Below are positions 1 through 6,722 of a stretch of DNA of 11,887 nucleotides, one piece after another. The notes under the pieces were generated by a model. That model searched no databases. It was not told where the DNA came from and was given only the letters and a program-made list of their open reading frames with translations. Within the stretch, counting starts at the first letter, position 1. Every line of letters starts with the position of its first letter. Source of the stretch: Bacillota bacterium (GTDB lineage: Bacteria > Bacillota_E > Symbiobacteriia > Symbiobacteriales > Symbiobacteriaceae); contig QGVE01000085.1 of assembly GCA_003242675.1 (NCBI GenBank), forward strand, positions 1 to 11,887, read 5' to 3'. The position numbers and the translations under genes were made by a program.

Positions 1-13
1 CGTCGCCTTCCCG

Positions 14-44
14 CAGGTTGGCGTGCCACAATGGCGCCAACCTG
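14..44. repeat. Inverted repeat upstream of the transposase remnant
   Basis: A perfect 10-bp inverted repeat (CAGGTTGGCG / CGCCAACCTG) encloses an 11-nt loop. It lies directly before the ribosome binding site (AAGGGAGGG) of the transposase fragment. Hairpins here are common in the leaders or terminal regions of insertion sequences, where they can limit transposase expression. Whether it is part of the element's end or only a leader hairpin cannot be decided because the window starts too close to it. Confidence 0.5.
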
Positions 45-62
45 GCAAGGGAGGGACTCACC

Positions 63-308
63 ATGGACGAACAGCAGCGCGACGAGATTGCCGCTTTTCG
101 GTGGCAGCTCATCGCACCGGTTGTGGCAGAGGATGTGACCCGGCTCGAACGGCGGCGGATTCTGCTGCAAATCGCCCGCCAGCACCACCAGATTCCGCAC
201 AGCGACAAGACCCGGGTCAGCGTTCGCACCCTGGAGCGTTGGATCGCCGCCTACCGGCAGGCCGGCTTCGACGGGCTGAATTTACCCCAACGACACTACT
301 CTACATAA
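63..308 (+). pseudogene. Truncated transposase, N-terminal helix-turn-helix part only
   Basis: The reading frame encodes 81 residues. Its first ~72 look like the N-terminal DNA-binding part of an integrase-type (DDE) transposase of the IS481/Mu-like kind: a charged helix (about residues 27-42), then a helix-turn-helix whose second half reads SVRTLERWIAAYRQAGFDGL. In intact relatives a proline/arginine-rich linker and a DDE catalytic domain follow, several hundred residues long. Here the frame runs into unrelated AT-rich DNA after GL at residue 72 and stops at TAA, so no catalytic domain exists. The ATG at 63 is chosen over the one at 18 because a strong Shine-Dalgarno sequence precedes it. 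The piece is read as a dead relic. The family assignment is by eye and only moderately sure. Confidence 0.65.
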
Positions 309-330
309 CATATATTATCGGACGTTATTT
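281..330. other. AT-rich junction at the broken end of the transposase
   Basis: About 50 bases with a run such as ACATAACATATATTAT stand out in an otherwise GC-rich window. The stretch starts where the transposase frame loses family resemblance. It contains a 5-bp inverted repeat, ATAAC at 305-309 and GTTAT at 324-328. It may be the scar of a deletion, the end of a second element, or a recombination site; nothing visible decides between these. Confidence 0.35.
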
Positions 331-332
331 CC

Positions 333-352
333 CTGTGCCCCGGGCGGCACAG
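333..352 (-). terminator. Hairpin, second of a tandem pair
   Basis: A perfect 7-bp stem (CTGTGCC / GGCACAG) with a 6-nt loop. On the minus strand it comes after the hairpin at 357-394 and is followed by GGGAAATAACG, with no real U-tract. It may help end transcription of the small Cys-rich gene, or of read-through from the transposase on the plus strand. Confidence 0.35.
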
Positions 353-356
353 ATGC

Positions 357-394
357 GGCCGGACGCCTCCCCTTCTGCGGGGTCGGGTCCGGCC
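357..394 (-). terminator. GC-rich hairpin downstream of the small Cys-rich gene
   Basis: The outer stem GGCCGGAC / GTCCGGCC is perfect over 8 bp. An inner CCCC / GGGG stem closes a small loop. It lies about 10 bases beyond the TGA of the minus-strand gene that ends at 405, where an intrinsic terminator is expected. There is no U-tract, as is also true of the other GC-rich hairpins in this window. Confidence 0.45.
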
Positions 395-404
395 TCGGAA
401 TTGC

Positions 405-734
405 TCAGCGCTGTGAATTGCTGTGCTGAGTCTCGTAGCTCGTCCCACCGTCGACAGCAGTGCGAGTCTCCGCCGCCTGAAACTCCTGCGCGGTCGCCTG
501 TTCGTCGCACTCCGGGTGCAAGTTCACCGCAGCCTGCAGCCGCGGTCCAAAGCTGATCCGCCGCGTGACGAACCGCTCGTCCCGGATGGGTTTGCGGCAG
601 CGCGTGCAGTACAGCTTTCCTTCCCGCCGCAGCCGGTCTGCGGCGGCGCGCAGCTCGTCCTCCGTCGGGTCGATCAGCACCCGCTGTGCCCCCTGGTCAG
701 CATCCGACAGGGCCCGCCTGATCTCCTCGTTCAC
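405..734 (-). CDS. Small Cys-rich protein of unknown function
   Basis: I do not recognise this gene. The product is about 109 residues: a charged helical N-terminus, then CTRCRKPI with a CxxC pair, and about 27 residues later HPEC. The C, C, H, C set could bind one zinc ion in a zinc-finger or ribbon-like fold. The last ~30 residues are polar and low in complexity (Gln, Thr, Ser). Two GTG starts are possible. The one at 734 is preferred because GGGGGTG, a near-perfect anti-Shine-Dalgarno match, lies 6 bases before it; the GTG at 743 overlaps that motif and lacks its own. Plus-strand frames in the same region show no motif. A DNA- or RNA-binding regulatory role is possible but not shown. Confidence 0.6.
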   Translation of the reverse strand: MNEEIRRALSDADQGAQRVLIDPTEDELRAAADRLRREGKLYCTRCRKPIRDERFVTRRISFGPRLQAAVNLHPECDEQATAQEFQAAETRTAVDGGTSYETQHSNSQR

Positions 735-862
735 CGCTGACACCCCCGGTCATACCCCAGCAGTATGTCCACTCCGTTCATACGTACGCCGGGCCTGTGT
801 CGCTCATGCGCTCTCTCACCGGCCGCCCGACGGCACCTGCGGACGGCATATTTCGCCGGCTC

Positions 863-2023
863 TCACCCGCGGGCGGAATGCCCTGCCTGCCCGCCTCCGC
901 TGCCGGACAGCACCCGGGCGAAGACCTTGTGGTACACGGACGGAAACGCGTACTCTGTGAGCCCCTCCCGCTCCACCCACCGCACGTCTGCGCGCTCGGG
1001 CAGGTCGGAGCCGGGTGCGAGTTCGGCCCGGTAGCAGCCCATTTCCCACACCTGATGGCTGAAGACGTGCGTGACGTCGGCGAGGTGCTCCCCTACCGCC
1101 ACCTCCACGCCCAGCACGGCGCGCAGCGCCGAGCGCAGCGCCTCCTCCGGGGTCTGCCCCGCGGACACCTCACCCCCGGGAAGCTCCCAGAGACCGGCGA
1201 GGAGCCCCTCCGGCGGGCGCCGCACGATCAGGAGGCGCCCTTCCCGCTCGATCACCGCGGCCACCCGCCTCACCGGGCGTGGCGCCTGCGCCCGCCGCTT
1301 CACGGGCAGCTCGGTCTCCTTCCCGGCCCTCCGGGCCTCGCAGAAGTCCCGGACGGGGCAGAGCAGGCACCGGGGCCGGCGCGGGGTGCAGATCAGCGCT
1401 CCGAGCTCCATCAGGGCCTGGGTGAAGTCGCTGGCCCGCCCCGGGGGAATCAGGGCGCGCACCCGCTCCTCGATCGCCTTGCGGGTGGCCGGAAGGCGGA
1501 TGTCGTCAGCGATCGCGCACAACCGGGCCATCACCCGGAGCACATTCCCGTCTACAGCCGGCACCGGCCGGTTGAAGGCGATCGAGAGGATCGCGCCCGC
1601 GGTGTAGGGGCCCACCCCCTTCAGCGACGCGATCGCCGCGGGGTCGTCGGGCACCGCTCCGCCGTAGCGCGCGACGACCTCCCGCGCGGCCTGGTGCAGG
1701 TTCCGTGCGCGCGCGTAGTAGCCGAGCCCCTCCCAGGCCTTCAGGACCTGCTCCTCGGGGGCCTCGGCCAGCGCTTCCAAGGTCGGAAATCGCTCCATCC
1801 ACCGCTCGAAGTACGGAATCACTGTCTCGACTCGGGTTTGCTGCAGCATGACCTCGGAGACCCAGATGCGGTAGGGGTCCCGGGTGCGGCGCCAGGGGAG
1901 ATCCCGCTTGTTCGCCGCATACCATTCCAACAGGCGGCCGGCAATCTCGGCCGCCCGCCCTTGCTCACGCGGTTCGTCCTGCCCAGATGTGCGCAACGCT
2001 CGCCGGCCCTCTCTTCGGTCCAT
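863..2023 (-). CDS. mutY: MutY, A/G-specific adenine DNA glycosylase
   Basis: MutY removes adenine mispaired with 8-oxoguanine, preventing G:C to T:A changes in base excision repair. The 386-residue product is full length and has every hallmark. Glu57 in SEVMLQQT is the catalytic acid. A helix-hairpin-helix, LKGVGPYTAGAI, lies at 134-145, followed by the catalytic Asp158 in AVDGNVLRV. Cys212, 219, 222 and 228 form the C-x6-C-x2-C-x5-C motif for a [4Fe-4S] cluster. A C-terminal NUDIX-like domain (from about 250) carries GLWELPGG, and FSH at 321-323 matches the loop that reads 8-oxoG in Geobacillus MutY. The N-terminus is about 20 residues longer than usual and its Shine-Dalgarno is weak, so a downstream start such as the TTG at codon 10 is possible. 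It lies 83 bp after the DUF1657-like gene on the same strand and may share its transcript. Confidence 0.97.
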   Translation of the reverse strand: MDRREGRRALRTSGQDEPREQGRAAEIAGRLLEWYAANKRDLPWRRTRDPYRIWVSEVMLQQTRVETVIPYFERWMERFPTLEALAEAPEEQVLKAWEGLGYYARARNLHQAAREVVARYGGAVPDDPAAIASLKGVGPYTAGAILSIAFNRPVPAVDGNVLRVMARLCAIADDIRLPATRKAIEERVRALIPPGRASDFTQALMELGALICTPRRPRCLLCPVRDFCEARRAGKETELPVKRRAQAPRPVRRVAAVIEREGRLLIVRRPPEGLLAGLWELPGGEVSAGQTPEEALRSALRAVLGVEVAVGEHLADVTHVFSHQVWEMGCYRAELAPGSDLPERADVRWVEREGLTEYAFPSVYHKVFARVLSGSGGGQAGHSARG

Positions 2024-2106
2024 GGTGCGGCGCCGCTTTGGGCCGCTCTACGAGCGTAACCTTTCGCTGCACAGCGGCACGGCTCCTCCCATTTGGGCGG
2101 CCCGGC

Positions 2107-2883
2107 CTACTGCCCTTGCATCTGCGCCTGTCCGGCCTGCTGCTGGCCCTGCTGCCGGACGCCCTGTCCCTGCGCCTGCTGGCCTGGCGCCTGGCCGCAC
2201 TGGCCGGCCATCTGCTGGTCGGTGCCCGCCCCACCGGTCTGGGCCTGCTGACCGGCCTGCTGCCCACCGGGCTGACCCTGCTGGAGCCAGCTGCCCTGAC
2301 CGGTTCCGGCCTGACCGGTCCCACCCTGCCAGGGGCCGCTCTGCGCGCCGCCGGACTGCCAGCCGCCGCCCTGCTGGCCGCCGGCGGCCTGCTGCGAGCT
2401 GCCAGCCATGCCCGTGTGCCCACCGAACTGCTGCTGGCTGCCCTGCTGGTGTCCAGCCTGGCCTGTGAGCGGCTGGCCCTGCCCAAACTGCCCCCCGGCG
2501 TGTCCGGCGCCCTGGGGGAAGGCCCAACCGGTAGCCTGCGGAGCCGGCCCCTGGCTCGAGCTATGCCCCTGACCCTGGTCCGGGCCCTGGTCCTGCCACG
2601 GGCTCTGGCTCGACCTCTGCCTCTGGTTCCGGCCACGGCCCTGCCCTTGGGTCTGCTGCTGCTGCTCCTGCTCGCTGCGCGCCCGCTGGACGAGGGCGTT
2701 GTACTCACCCAGGTACTGCAGCCGCGACTGCAGGATCATCACGTGCCTTTCCATGTCTTCCGCCATCTGCTTGAAGACCTGGTGCGCCTTCTCGTCCTCC
2801 GACTGCGCGGCGAACAGGAGATAGTTGCCCCGGGCCGCCTCCGCCATCGCAATGGCCCGTTCCAGGTCGCCGTGTACCGTCAT
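2107..2883 (-). CDS. DUF1657-like helical domain with long Gln/Gly-rich tail
   Basis: The 258-residue product has two unlike parts. Residues 1-68 start with MTV and form a predicted two-helix hairpin (helices roughly 5-30 and 33-58) ending in LQSRLQYL. Length, start and pattern resemble DUF1657, a small domain found mainly in spore-forming Firmicutes, often near spoVA genes. It also resembles half of a rubrerythrin, but the usual first-helix Glu ligand is absent, so metal binding is doubtful. Residues 70-258 are almost only Gln and Gly with some Ala, Ser, Pro and Trp, and are probably disordered, prion-like or adhesive. The start at 2883 has a strong GGAGGAGGAGGA upstream; the open frame extends 39 codons further but without a comparable site. 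A spore-coat or envelope structural role is a reasonable inference, not shown. The CAG/GGC-rich tail opens several other frames, which are taken as shadows. Confidence 0.8.
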   Translation of the reverse strand: MTVHGDLERAIAMAEAARGNYLLFAAQSEDEKAHQVFKQMAEDMERHVMILQSRLQYLGEYNALVQRARSEQEQQQQTQGQGRGRNQRQRSSQSPWQDQGPDQGQGHSSSQGPAPQATGWAFPQGAGHAGGQFGQGQPLTGQAGHQQGSQQQFGGHTGMAGSSQQAAGGQQGGGWQSGGAQSGPWQGGTGQAGTGQGSWLQQGQPGGQQAGQQAQTGGAGTDQQMAGQCGQAPGQQAQGQGVRQQGQQQAGQAQMQGQ

Positions 2884-3022
2884 GCCGTCCTCCTCCTCCG
2901 GGGCGCCACCTCCGCCGACAGGGAAGGGCCGCCCCACCGCCGAAATCCACGTATGCCAGCCGCCGGCCCGGCGGCCGCGCTCCCCCGCTAGTCTTTGCAT
3001 GACGAAAGCGAGGTATGCGACG

Positions 3023-3811
3023 ATGATCGTCCGGTCGGATCGCGGGCAGCTCTATCTCACAGAACAGATGGAGCACGCCCTCATGGCGGCGGAACTGGTG
3101 ACCTGCTGGGGCGGCGTCTGCGCTCCCGTGGAGCCCAGGGAACCGGTCCGGCTCGCCGTGGCCCTGCACGACGCCGGGTGGGCCGAGGTGGACGCGCGCC
3201 CGCAGGTCAACCCGGCAACCGGGCGTCCGTATTCGTTCCTCGACATCCCCCAGGACGTGCACGCCGCCGCCCACACCCGGACCGTGCGCCGCGCCCGGGA
3301 GGCGGATCCCTACGCCGGTTTGCTCACCTCCCTGCACGTCGCCGGCCTCTACCGCAACCGGTACGGCTACCTGCCGCACATCGCCCAGCGCCCGGTGGAG
3401 CCCCAGTGGCGCGCGGCGGTGGACCGCTTCCTGGCCGAGCAGGACGCCGTGCAGGCGGAGCTCATGGCCGCCCTGAGGCCCGAGCGCGACGTCCTCTGGA
3501 CGCACTACCGCTGGTTCCAGCTCTGGGACATGCTCTCGCTCTACAGCTGCATGCTCTCGCCGGAGAGCACGCCGGACACGCTGCTCTGTGCGGTACCCCG
3601 GGCCCCCGGTGGCGAGGAGATCACGTTCACCCTGCGGGGGTCGGGCGCGGGGTTCGCGCTGGACCCCTGGCCCTTCGTCGAGAGCCGCATCGTCCTGCGC
3701 TGGAAGGCCCGCATCCTGCCCGACCGGCTGTACACCAGCGACGCGGAACTCCAGGAGGCCTATTCCCAGGCGCCGCTCCAGGAACAGCAGGTCGTCCTGC
3801 ACCCCTGCTGA
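3023..3811 (+). CDS. DUF3891 family protein, HD-like
   Basis: The 262-residue product matches my knowledge of DUF3891: start MIVRSDRG, a helical core with LHDAGW, then SFLDIPQ and an AAHTRTV segment. Its function is unknown. His18, the His49-Asp50 pair, His105 and Asp169 (LWD) are spaced as in HD-type metal-dependent phosphohydrolases, so a phosphohydrolase-like fold is plausible. There is no signal peptide or membrane segment, so it should be cytoplasmic. The ATG at 3023 is chosen because family members begin with MIV and GAGG lies about 9 bases upstream; an in-frame ATG at 2999 would add eight residues. It is divergent from the DUF1657-like gene across 139 bp and stands alone, ending at a hairpin 8 bp after its stop. 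Confidence 0.8.
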   Translation: MIVRSDRGQLYLTEQMEHALMAAELVTCWGGVCAPVEPREPVRLAVALHDAGWAEVDARPQVNPATGRPYSFLDIPQDVHAAAHTRTVRRAREADPYAGLLTSLHVAGLYRNRYGYLPHIAQRPVEPQWRAAVDRFLAEQDAVQAELMAALRPERDVLWTHYRWFQLWDMLSLYSCMLSPESTPDTLLCAVPRAPGGEEITFTLRGSGAGFALDPWPFVESRIVLRWKARILPDRLYTSDAELQEAYSQAPLQEQQVVLHPC

Positions 3812-3819
3812 AAGCGCAA

Positions 3820-3847
3820 GGGACCCGCCCCGGATGGGGCAGGTCCC
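3820..3847. terminator. Bidirectional terminator between DUF3891 and resC
   Basis: A 12-bp stem (GGGACCCGCCCC / GGGGCAGGTCCC, one mismatch) with a GGAT loop lies between two converging genes. After the stem come GATTGTCGTTTCC on the plus strand and TTGCGCTTTC on the minus strand, so both flanks are mildly U-rich. It probably ends both the DUF3891 transcript and the res operon. Confidence 0.75.
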
Positions 3848-3869
3848 GATTGTCGTTTCCTGTGCCGAA

Positions 3870-5171
3870 TTAGAGGTCGCCGCCGGCGTAGGAGTGCAGT
3901 CCCACGATCAGCAGGTTGACGCCGACCAGGGTGAAGAGGACGACGCCGAAGCCCAGCACGGCGAGCCAGGCGGCCGGGCGGCCCTCCCAGCCCTTGCTGA
4001 TGCGGAAGTGCAGGTAGGCCGAGTAAACGAGCCAGGCGATCAGGGCCCACGTCTCCTTCGGGTCCCAGGCCCAGTACCGCCCCCAGGCCTCCTTCGCCCA
4101 GATCATGGCGAAGATCAGGCCGCCGAGGGTGAAGATCGGATAGCCGATCGCCACCGCCCGGTAGCTGATCTCGTCCAGGAGCTCCGGGTCGCCGGTCACC
4201 CGCACGGCCAGGGCGTCGCCGATCCGGCCCCTGGCGACGAAGCGCCGGATGAAGCCGTAGAGCAGGGCGCCGACCACCACCGAGTAGAGCAGGGTGTTCA
4301 GGTGCTTGCCCCGCCACCCGTAGGGCACGACCACGGTGGGCAGCGGGATCCCCAGGAACGACCCCTTCTCCCCCACCGCCGCGCCGTAGGGTCCGATGAT
4401 GGGCGGCAGGTGGTAGGTCGTCCCGCCGTTGTTGAAGATCCACTGGAAGCCGGCGTAGCGGAAGACCAGCGCCATCACAGTGAAGCCGACCAGCACCAGG
4501 ATGACGTAGAAGAGGACCTCCAGGAGCCTCACGCCCCAGATGCGCTCCCAGCGGCTCTGGGGGAGGGCGCCGGGGGCCGCAGACTCCAGCGAAGCAGCGG
4601 CTTCGGTGCCGGCCGCGGCCTCGCTGACGGCCCTGGCCTGCTCGATCTCCAGCCCGCGCACCCGGAGCAGGTAGAGCAGCGCCGCACCGAAGGCGACGGC
4701 GAAGAAGCCCTCGCCCAGGGCGGCCAGGCTGACGTGCAGCGGCAGCCAGTAGGACTGGAGCGCCGGAATCAGAGGCGTGACCTCAGGCGGAAAGACGTAG
4801 GAGTAGGCGAGGAGCGCCAGGGTCACCGGCGTCACCAGCGCACCGAGGAGATACAACCGGTACATCCGGTGCAGGACCAGGAAAGCCACCATGCTCGAGA
4901 ACGCCAGGAACCCGACGAACTCGTACATGTTGGACGTCGGCCAGAAGCCCGACCCCTGCCACCGGGCGATGATCGCCAGGCCGTGCAGCACGACGCCGAC
5001 GACGTTGGCGACCGTACCGTGACCGGGCGTCCGGGCGAAGCGGGTGCCCCGGGAAAACCGCTGGCCCAGGGTGCCCGAAACGTAGAGCAGAAACGCGAAC
5101 AGGTACGCGGCGAACGCGCCGATCAGCAGCCACTGGGACGCGTCCAGCAGGAACTGGTTGCGCGGCGTCAT
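3870..5171 (-). CDS. resC: ResC (CcsA-type) heme export and ligation protein
   Basis: ResC is the heme-handling membrane subunit of system II cytochrome c maturation; with ResB it moves heme outward and attaches it to CxxCH apocytochromes. The 433-residue product is polytopic. Near the C-terminus lies the tryptophan-rich WWD signature (WGRYWAWDPKETW, about 363-375), followed by the family ending GVNLLIVGLHSYA with His426. Other conserved-looking points are PTSNMYEFVGF (78-88), His63 and His146 (LPLHV). An Ala/Glu-rich linker at about 176-207 and an extra loop at about 245-292 make it somewhat longer than Bacillus ResC. The ATG is one base after the TGA of resB, with GGGGGAGGGGGC inside the resB end as Shine-Dalgarno, which implies coupled translation. 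Some databases call this family CcsB, others CcsA. Confidence 0.93.
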   Translation of the reverse strand: MTPRNQFLLDASQWLLIGAFAAYLFAFLLYVSGTLGQRFSRGTRFARTPGHGTVANVVGVVLHGLAIIARWQGSGFWPTSNMYEFVGFLAFSSMVAFLVLHRMYRLYLLGALVTPVTLALLAYSYVFPPEVTPLIPALQSYWLPLHVSLAALGEGFFAVAFGAALLYLLRVRGLEIEQARAVSEAAAGTEAAASLESAAPGALPQSRWERIWGVRLLEVLFYVILVLVGFTVMALVFRYAGFQWIFNNGGTTYHLPPIIGPYGAAVGEKGSFLGIPLPTVVVPYGWRGKHLNTLLYSVVVGALLYGFIRRFVARGRIGDALAVRVTGDPELLDEISYRAVAIGYPIFTLGGLIFAMIWAKEAWGRYWAWDPKETWALIAWLVYSAYLHFRISKGWEGRPAAWLAVLGFGVVLFTLVGVNLLIVGLHSYAGGDL

Positions 5172-5172
5172 C

Positions 5173-6693
5173 TCAGTTTGCCCCCTCCCCCTGGGGTGCG
5201 CCGAACAGGCGCTTCATCTCCCGGCCGAGCGCGAACTTGTTTTTGTACGCCCGGGCGCCGATGAGGATCCGGCCGTCCTCCTCACGGACCCACACCTGCC
5301 AGTGGAAGATGAAGAACGTAATCAGCATGCCGATGAAGACGATCGCAAGCCCGAAGTACATGTACGGCACCGTCTTGTCCCGGTGCAGCTTCAGGGCGGT
5401 GTACCAGCGGCTTTCCACCCGCTCGACTTCCAGGTAGTAGGGCCCCGTGTAGACCCCCTCCCGGCCGCGGGCCATGGCCAGGGCGATCCGGCCCACACTC
5501 TCGCCGTCGTCCGCCCTTCTCACCTCGGCGAACAGCACCGGGTTGCGTACCTCGTAGGAGGCGTTGGTGGGCTGGTTGGTCTCGGGGTCCAGGATGAAGT
5601 CGTGCAGGTAGGTGAGCACGACCAGCTTCAGGCCGGTGCCGTCCAGCGTGTACTCAGGTGCCGGGTCGCGCAGGTCAAACGGGATGGTGGCCACGGTGCG
5701 CCCCGTGCTGGCCTCCACCAGCCGCAGGTGGGCCACTCCCGGCTCCTCCCGCCACGAGGCCTGGTAAATTTCCCAGCCGCCGTACGCGAGCGGCTTGTTT
5801 ACCTCTATGTTCGCCCGGAGCACCTCCTCGCCATCCACGATGATGGAGGCGTCGGTGACATACTTGGAAGGCATGCCGTTCGGGTACAGCTCCAGCGTGA
5901 ACTTGTGGTTCGTGATGGCGAAGTTCTCCCCGGGCACCTTCACCGTCTGCCCGTCGGGGATCCAGACGTCCCGCACCTCGTCCCAGCCCGGCAGGGCCTT
6001 GGCGAACGCGGCAAGGCAGACGACCACGAGGCCGATGTGCAGGATGTACGGACCGTAGCGGCTGAGCCGGCCTTTCTCCGCGTACAGGCACTCCCGGTCC
6101 CGCCAGGTGCGGTAGCCCGCCCTCTTCAGCTTTGCCTCGGCCTGCTCCAGCGTGCCGGCAACCTCCAGCACGACCTGCTGCTTGCGCAGGAAGTGCGGCA
6201 GCTTCCACACCTGCGGGTGGGTCAGCTGCCGGTGCAGCGGCACGAGCCGGTGCAGCGAACAGATGACGAGGCTGACGACCAGCATCAGCACCAGGGTGGC
6301 GTACCACCAGGAGGAGTAGGCATCGGTCAGCCCCAGCTTCAGAAAGAGGTTGCCCCAGAATTCACCGTACCGCTCGGGATAGTACACTTCCGGGGGCCGC
6401 CAGTCCGGGTACATCGACTCCTGCTCGATCAGGGTGCCCGCGATGGACGCGATCGCAAGGGCGATGATGATCCACGATGCGACCTTCGTTGAGGCAAAGA
6501 AATCCCAGGTCCGGTCCAGCAGCACCACCCAGGGATTCGGTCCCTGGACACGCGCCCGGGGCCGGTCGCCCAGGGCCCGCCCGCAGTGCGGGCAGAAGTG
6601 GGCCCCGGCCGGTAGCGGGCGCTGGCAGTCGGGACAGATCGCTGCGTGTAGAGCGGCCAGTGCGCAATTCCCCCCTTGCCAATTCCCCCACAA
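5173..6693 (-). CDS. resB: ResB cytochrome c biogenesis protein with N-terminal zinc ribbon
   Basis: ResB pairs with ResC to form the system II heme export and ligation complex. The 506-residue product has membrane segments at about 72-88, 129-147, 215-231 and 444-464, and a large extracytoplasmic domain between the third and fourth, the standard ResB plan. TLIEQE after the first segment and LHIGL with His219 in the third are family-like. Unusually, residues 20-37 form a zinc ribbon (CPDC ... FCPHC, C-x2-C-x10-C-x2-C), which should lie in the cytoplasm. The start is uncertain. The TTG at 6693 opens the frame but has only a hairpin before it, while AAGGGGGG lies inside the frame, nine bases before a CTG at codon 12. 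Both starts keep the ribbon. It lies 29 bp after ccdA and one base before resC. Confidence 0.92.
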   Translation of the reverse strand: MWGNWQGGNCALAALHAAICPDCQRPLPAGAHFCPHCGRALGDRPRARVQGPNPWVVLLDRTWDFFASTKVASWIIIALAIASIAGTLIEQESMYPDWRPPEVYYPERYGEFWGNLFLKLGLTDAYSSWWYATLVLMLVVSLVICSLHRLVPLHRQLTHPQVWKLPHFLRKQQVVLEVAGTLEQAEAKLKRAGYRTWRDRECLYAEKGRLSRYGPYILHIGLVVVCLAAFAKALPGWDEVRDVWIPDGQTVKVPGENFAITNHKFTLELYPNGMPSKYVTDASIIVDGEEVLRANIEVNKPLAYGGWEIYQASWREEPGVAHLRLVEASTGRTVATIPFDLRDPAPEYTLDGTGLKLVVLTYLHDFILDPETNQPTNASYEVRNPVLFAEVRRADDGESVGRIALAMARGREGVYTGPYYLEVERVESRWYTALKLHRDKTVPYMYFGLAIVFIGMLITFFIFHWQVWVREEDGRILIGARAYKNKFALGREMKRLFGAPQGEGAN

Positions 6694-6698
6694 GCGAC

Positions 6699-6716
6699 GG
6701 GTTCCGGCTGGAACCC
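6699..6716 (-). promoter_or_regulatory. Perfect hairpin in front of the resB start
   Basis: A 7-bp perfect stem (GGGTTCC / GGAACCC) with a 4-nt loop fills most of the 29-bp gap between ccdA and resB, ending five bases before the TTG. On the resB mRNA it occupies the place where a Shine-Dalgarno would be expected. It could tune translation or processing between the two genes; it lacks a U-tract and so is not a likely terminator. Confidence 0.45.
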
Positions 6717-6722
6717 CCTGCG

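Noticed and set aside
744..862. Possible sporulation-type promoter for the small Cys-rich gene (CATACT on the minus strand)
   Set aside because: A short -10-like match without a convincing -35 at the correct spacing; too weak to list as a feature.
797..2059. Long plus-strand open frame opposite mutY
   Set aside because: It is antisense to a complete mutY with all catalytic and cluster residues; its translation is Pro/Arg/Gly-rich with no domain, as expected of a shadow frame in GC-rich DNA.
2024..2106. Terminator between the DUF1657-like gene and mutY
   Set aside because: Only short stems (about 5 bp) are present, so cotranscription remains possible and no terminator is called.
1987..2991. 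Plus-strand Leu-rich open frame that looks like a membrane protein
   Set aside because: It is the reverse complement of the Gln/Gly (CAG/GGC) tail, which reads as Leu/Ala/Pro on the other strand. No good ribosome site, and the minus frame has a strong one.
2705..3802. Minus-strand open frame of 365 codons overlapping DUF3891
   Set aside because: Antisense to the recognisable DUF3891 frame, and low-complexity Arg/Gly/Pro content.
3588..6492. Long plus-strand frames opposite resC and resB
   Set aside because: They are rich in Gln, Asp, His, Arg and Pro with no family text, while the minus-strand frames encode full ResC and ResB.
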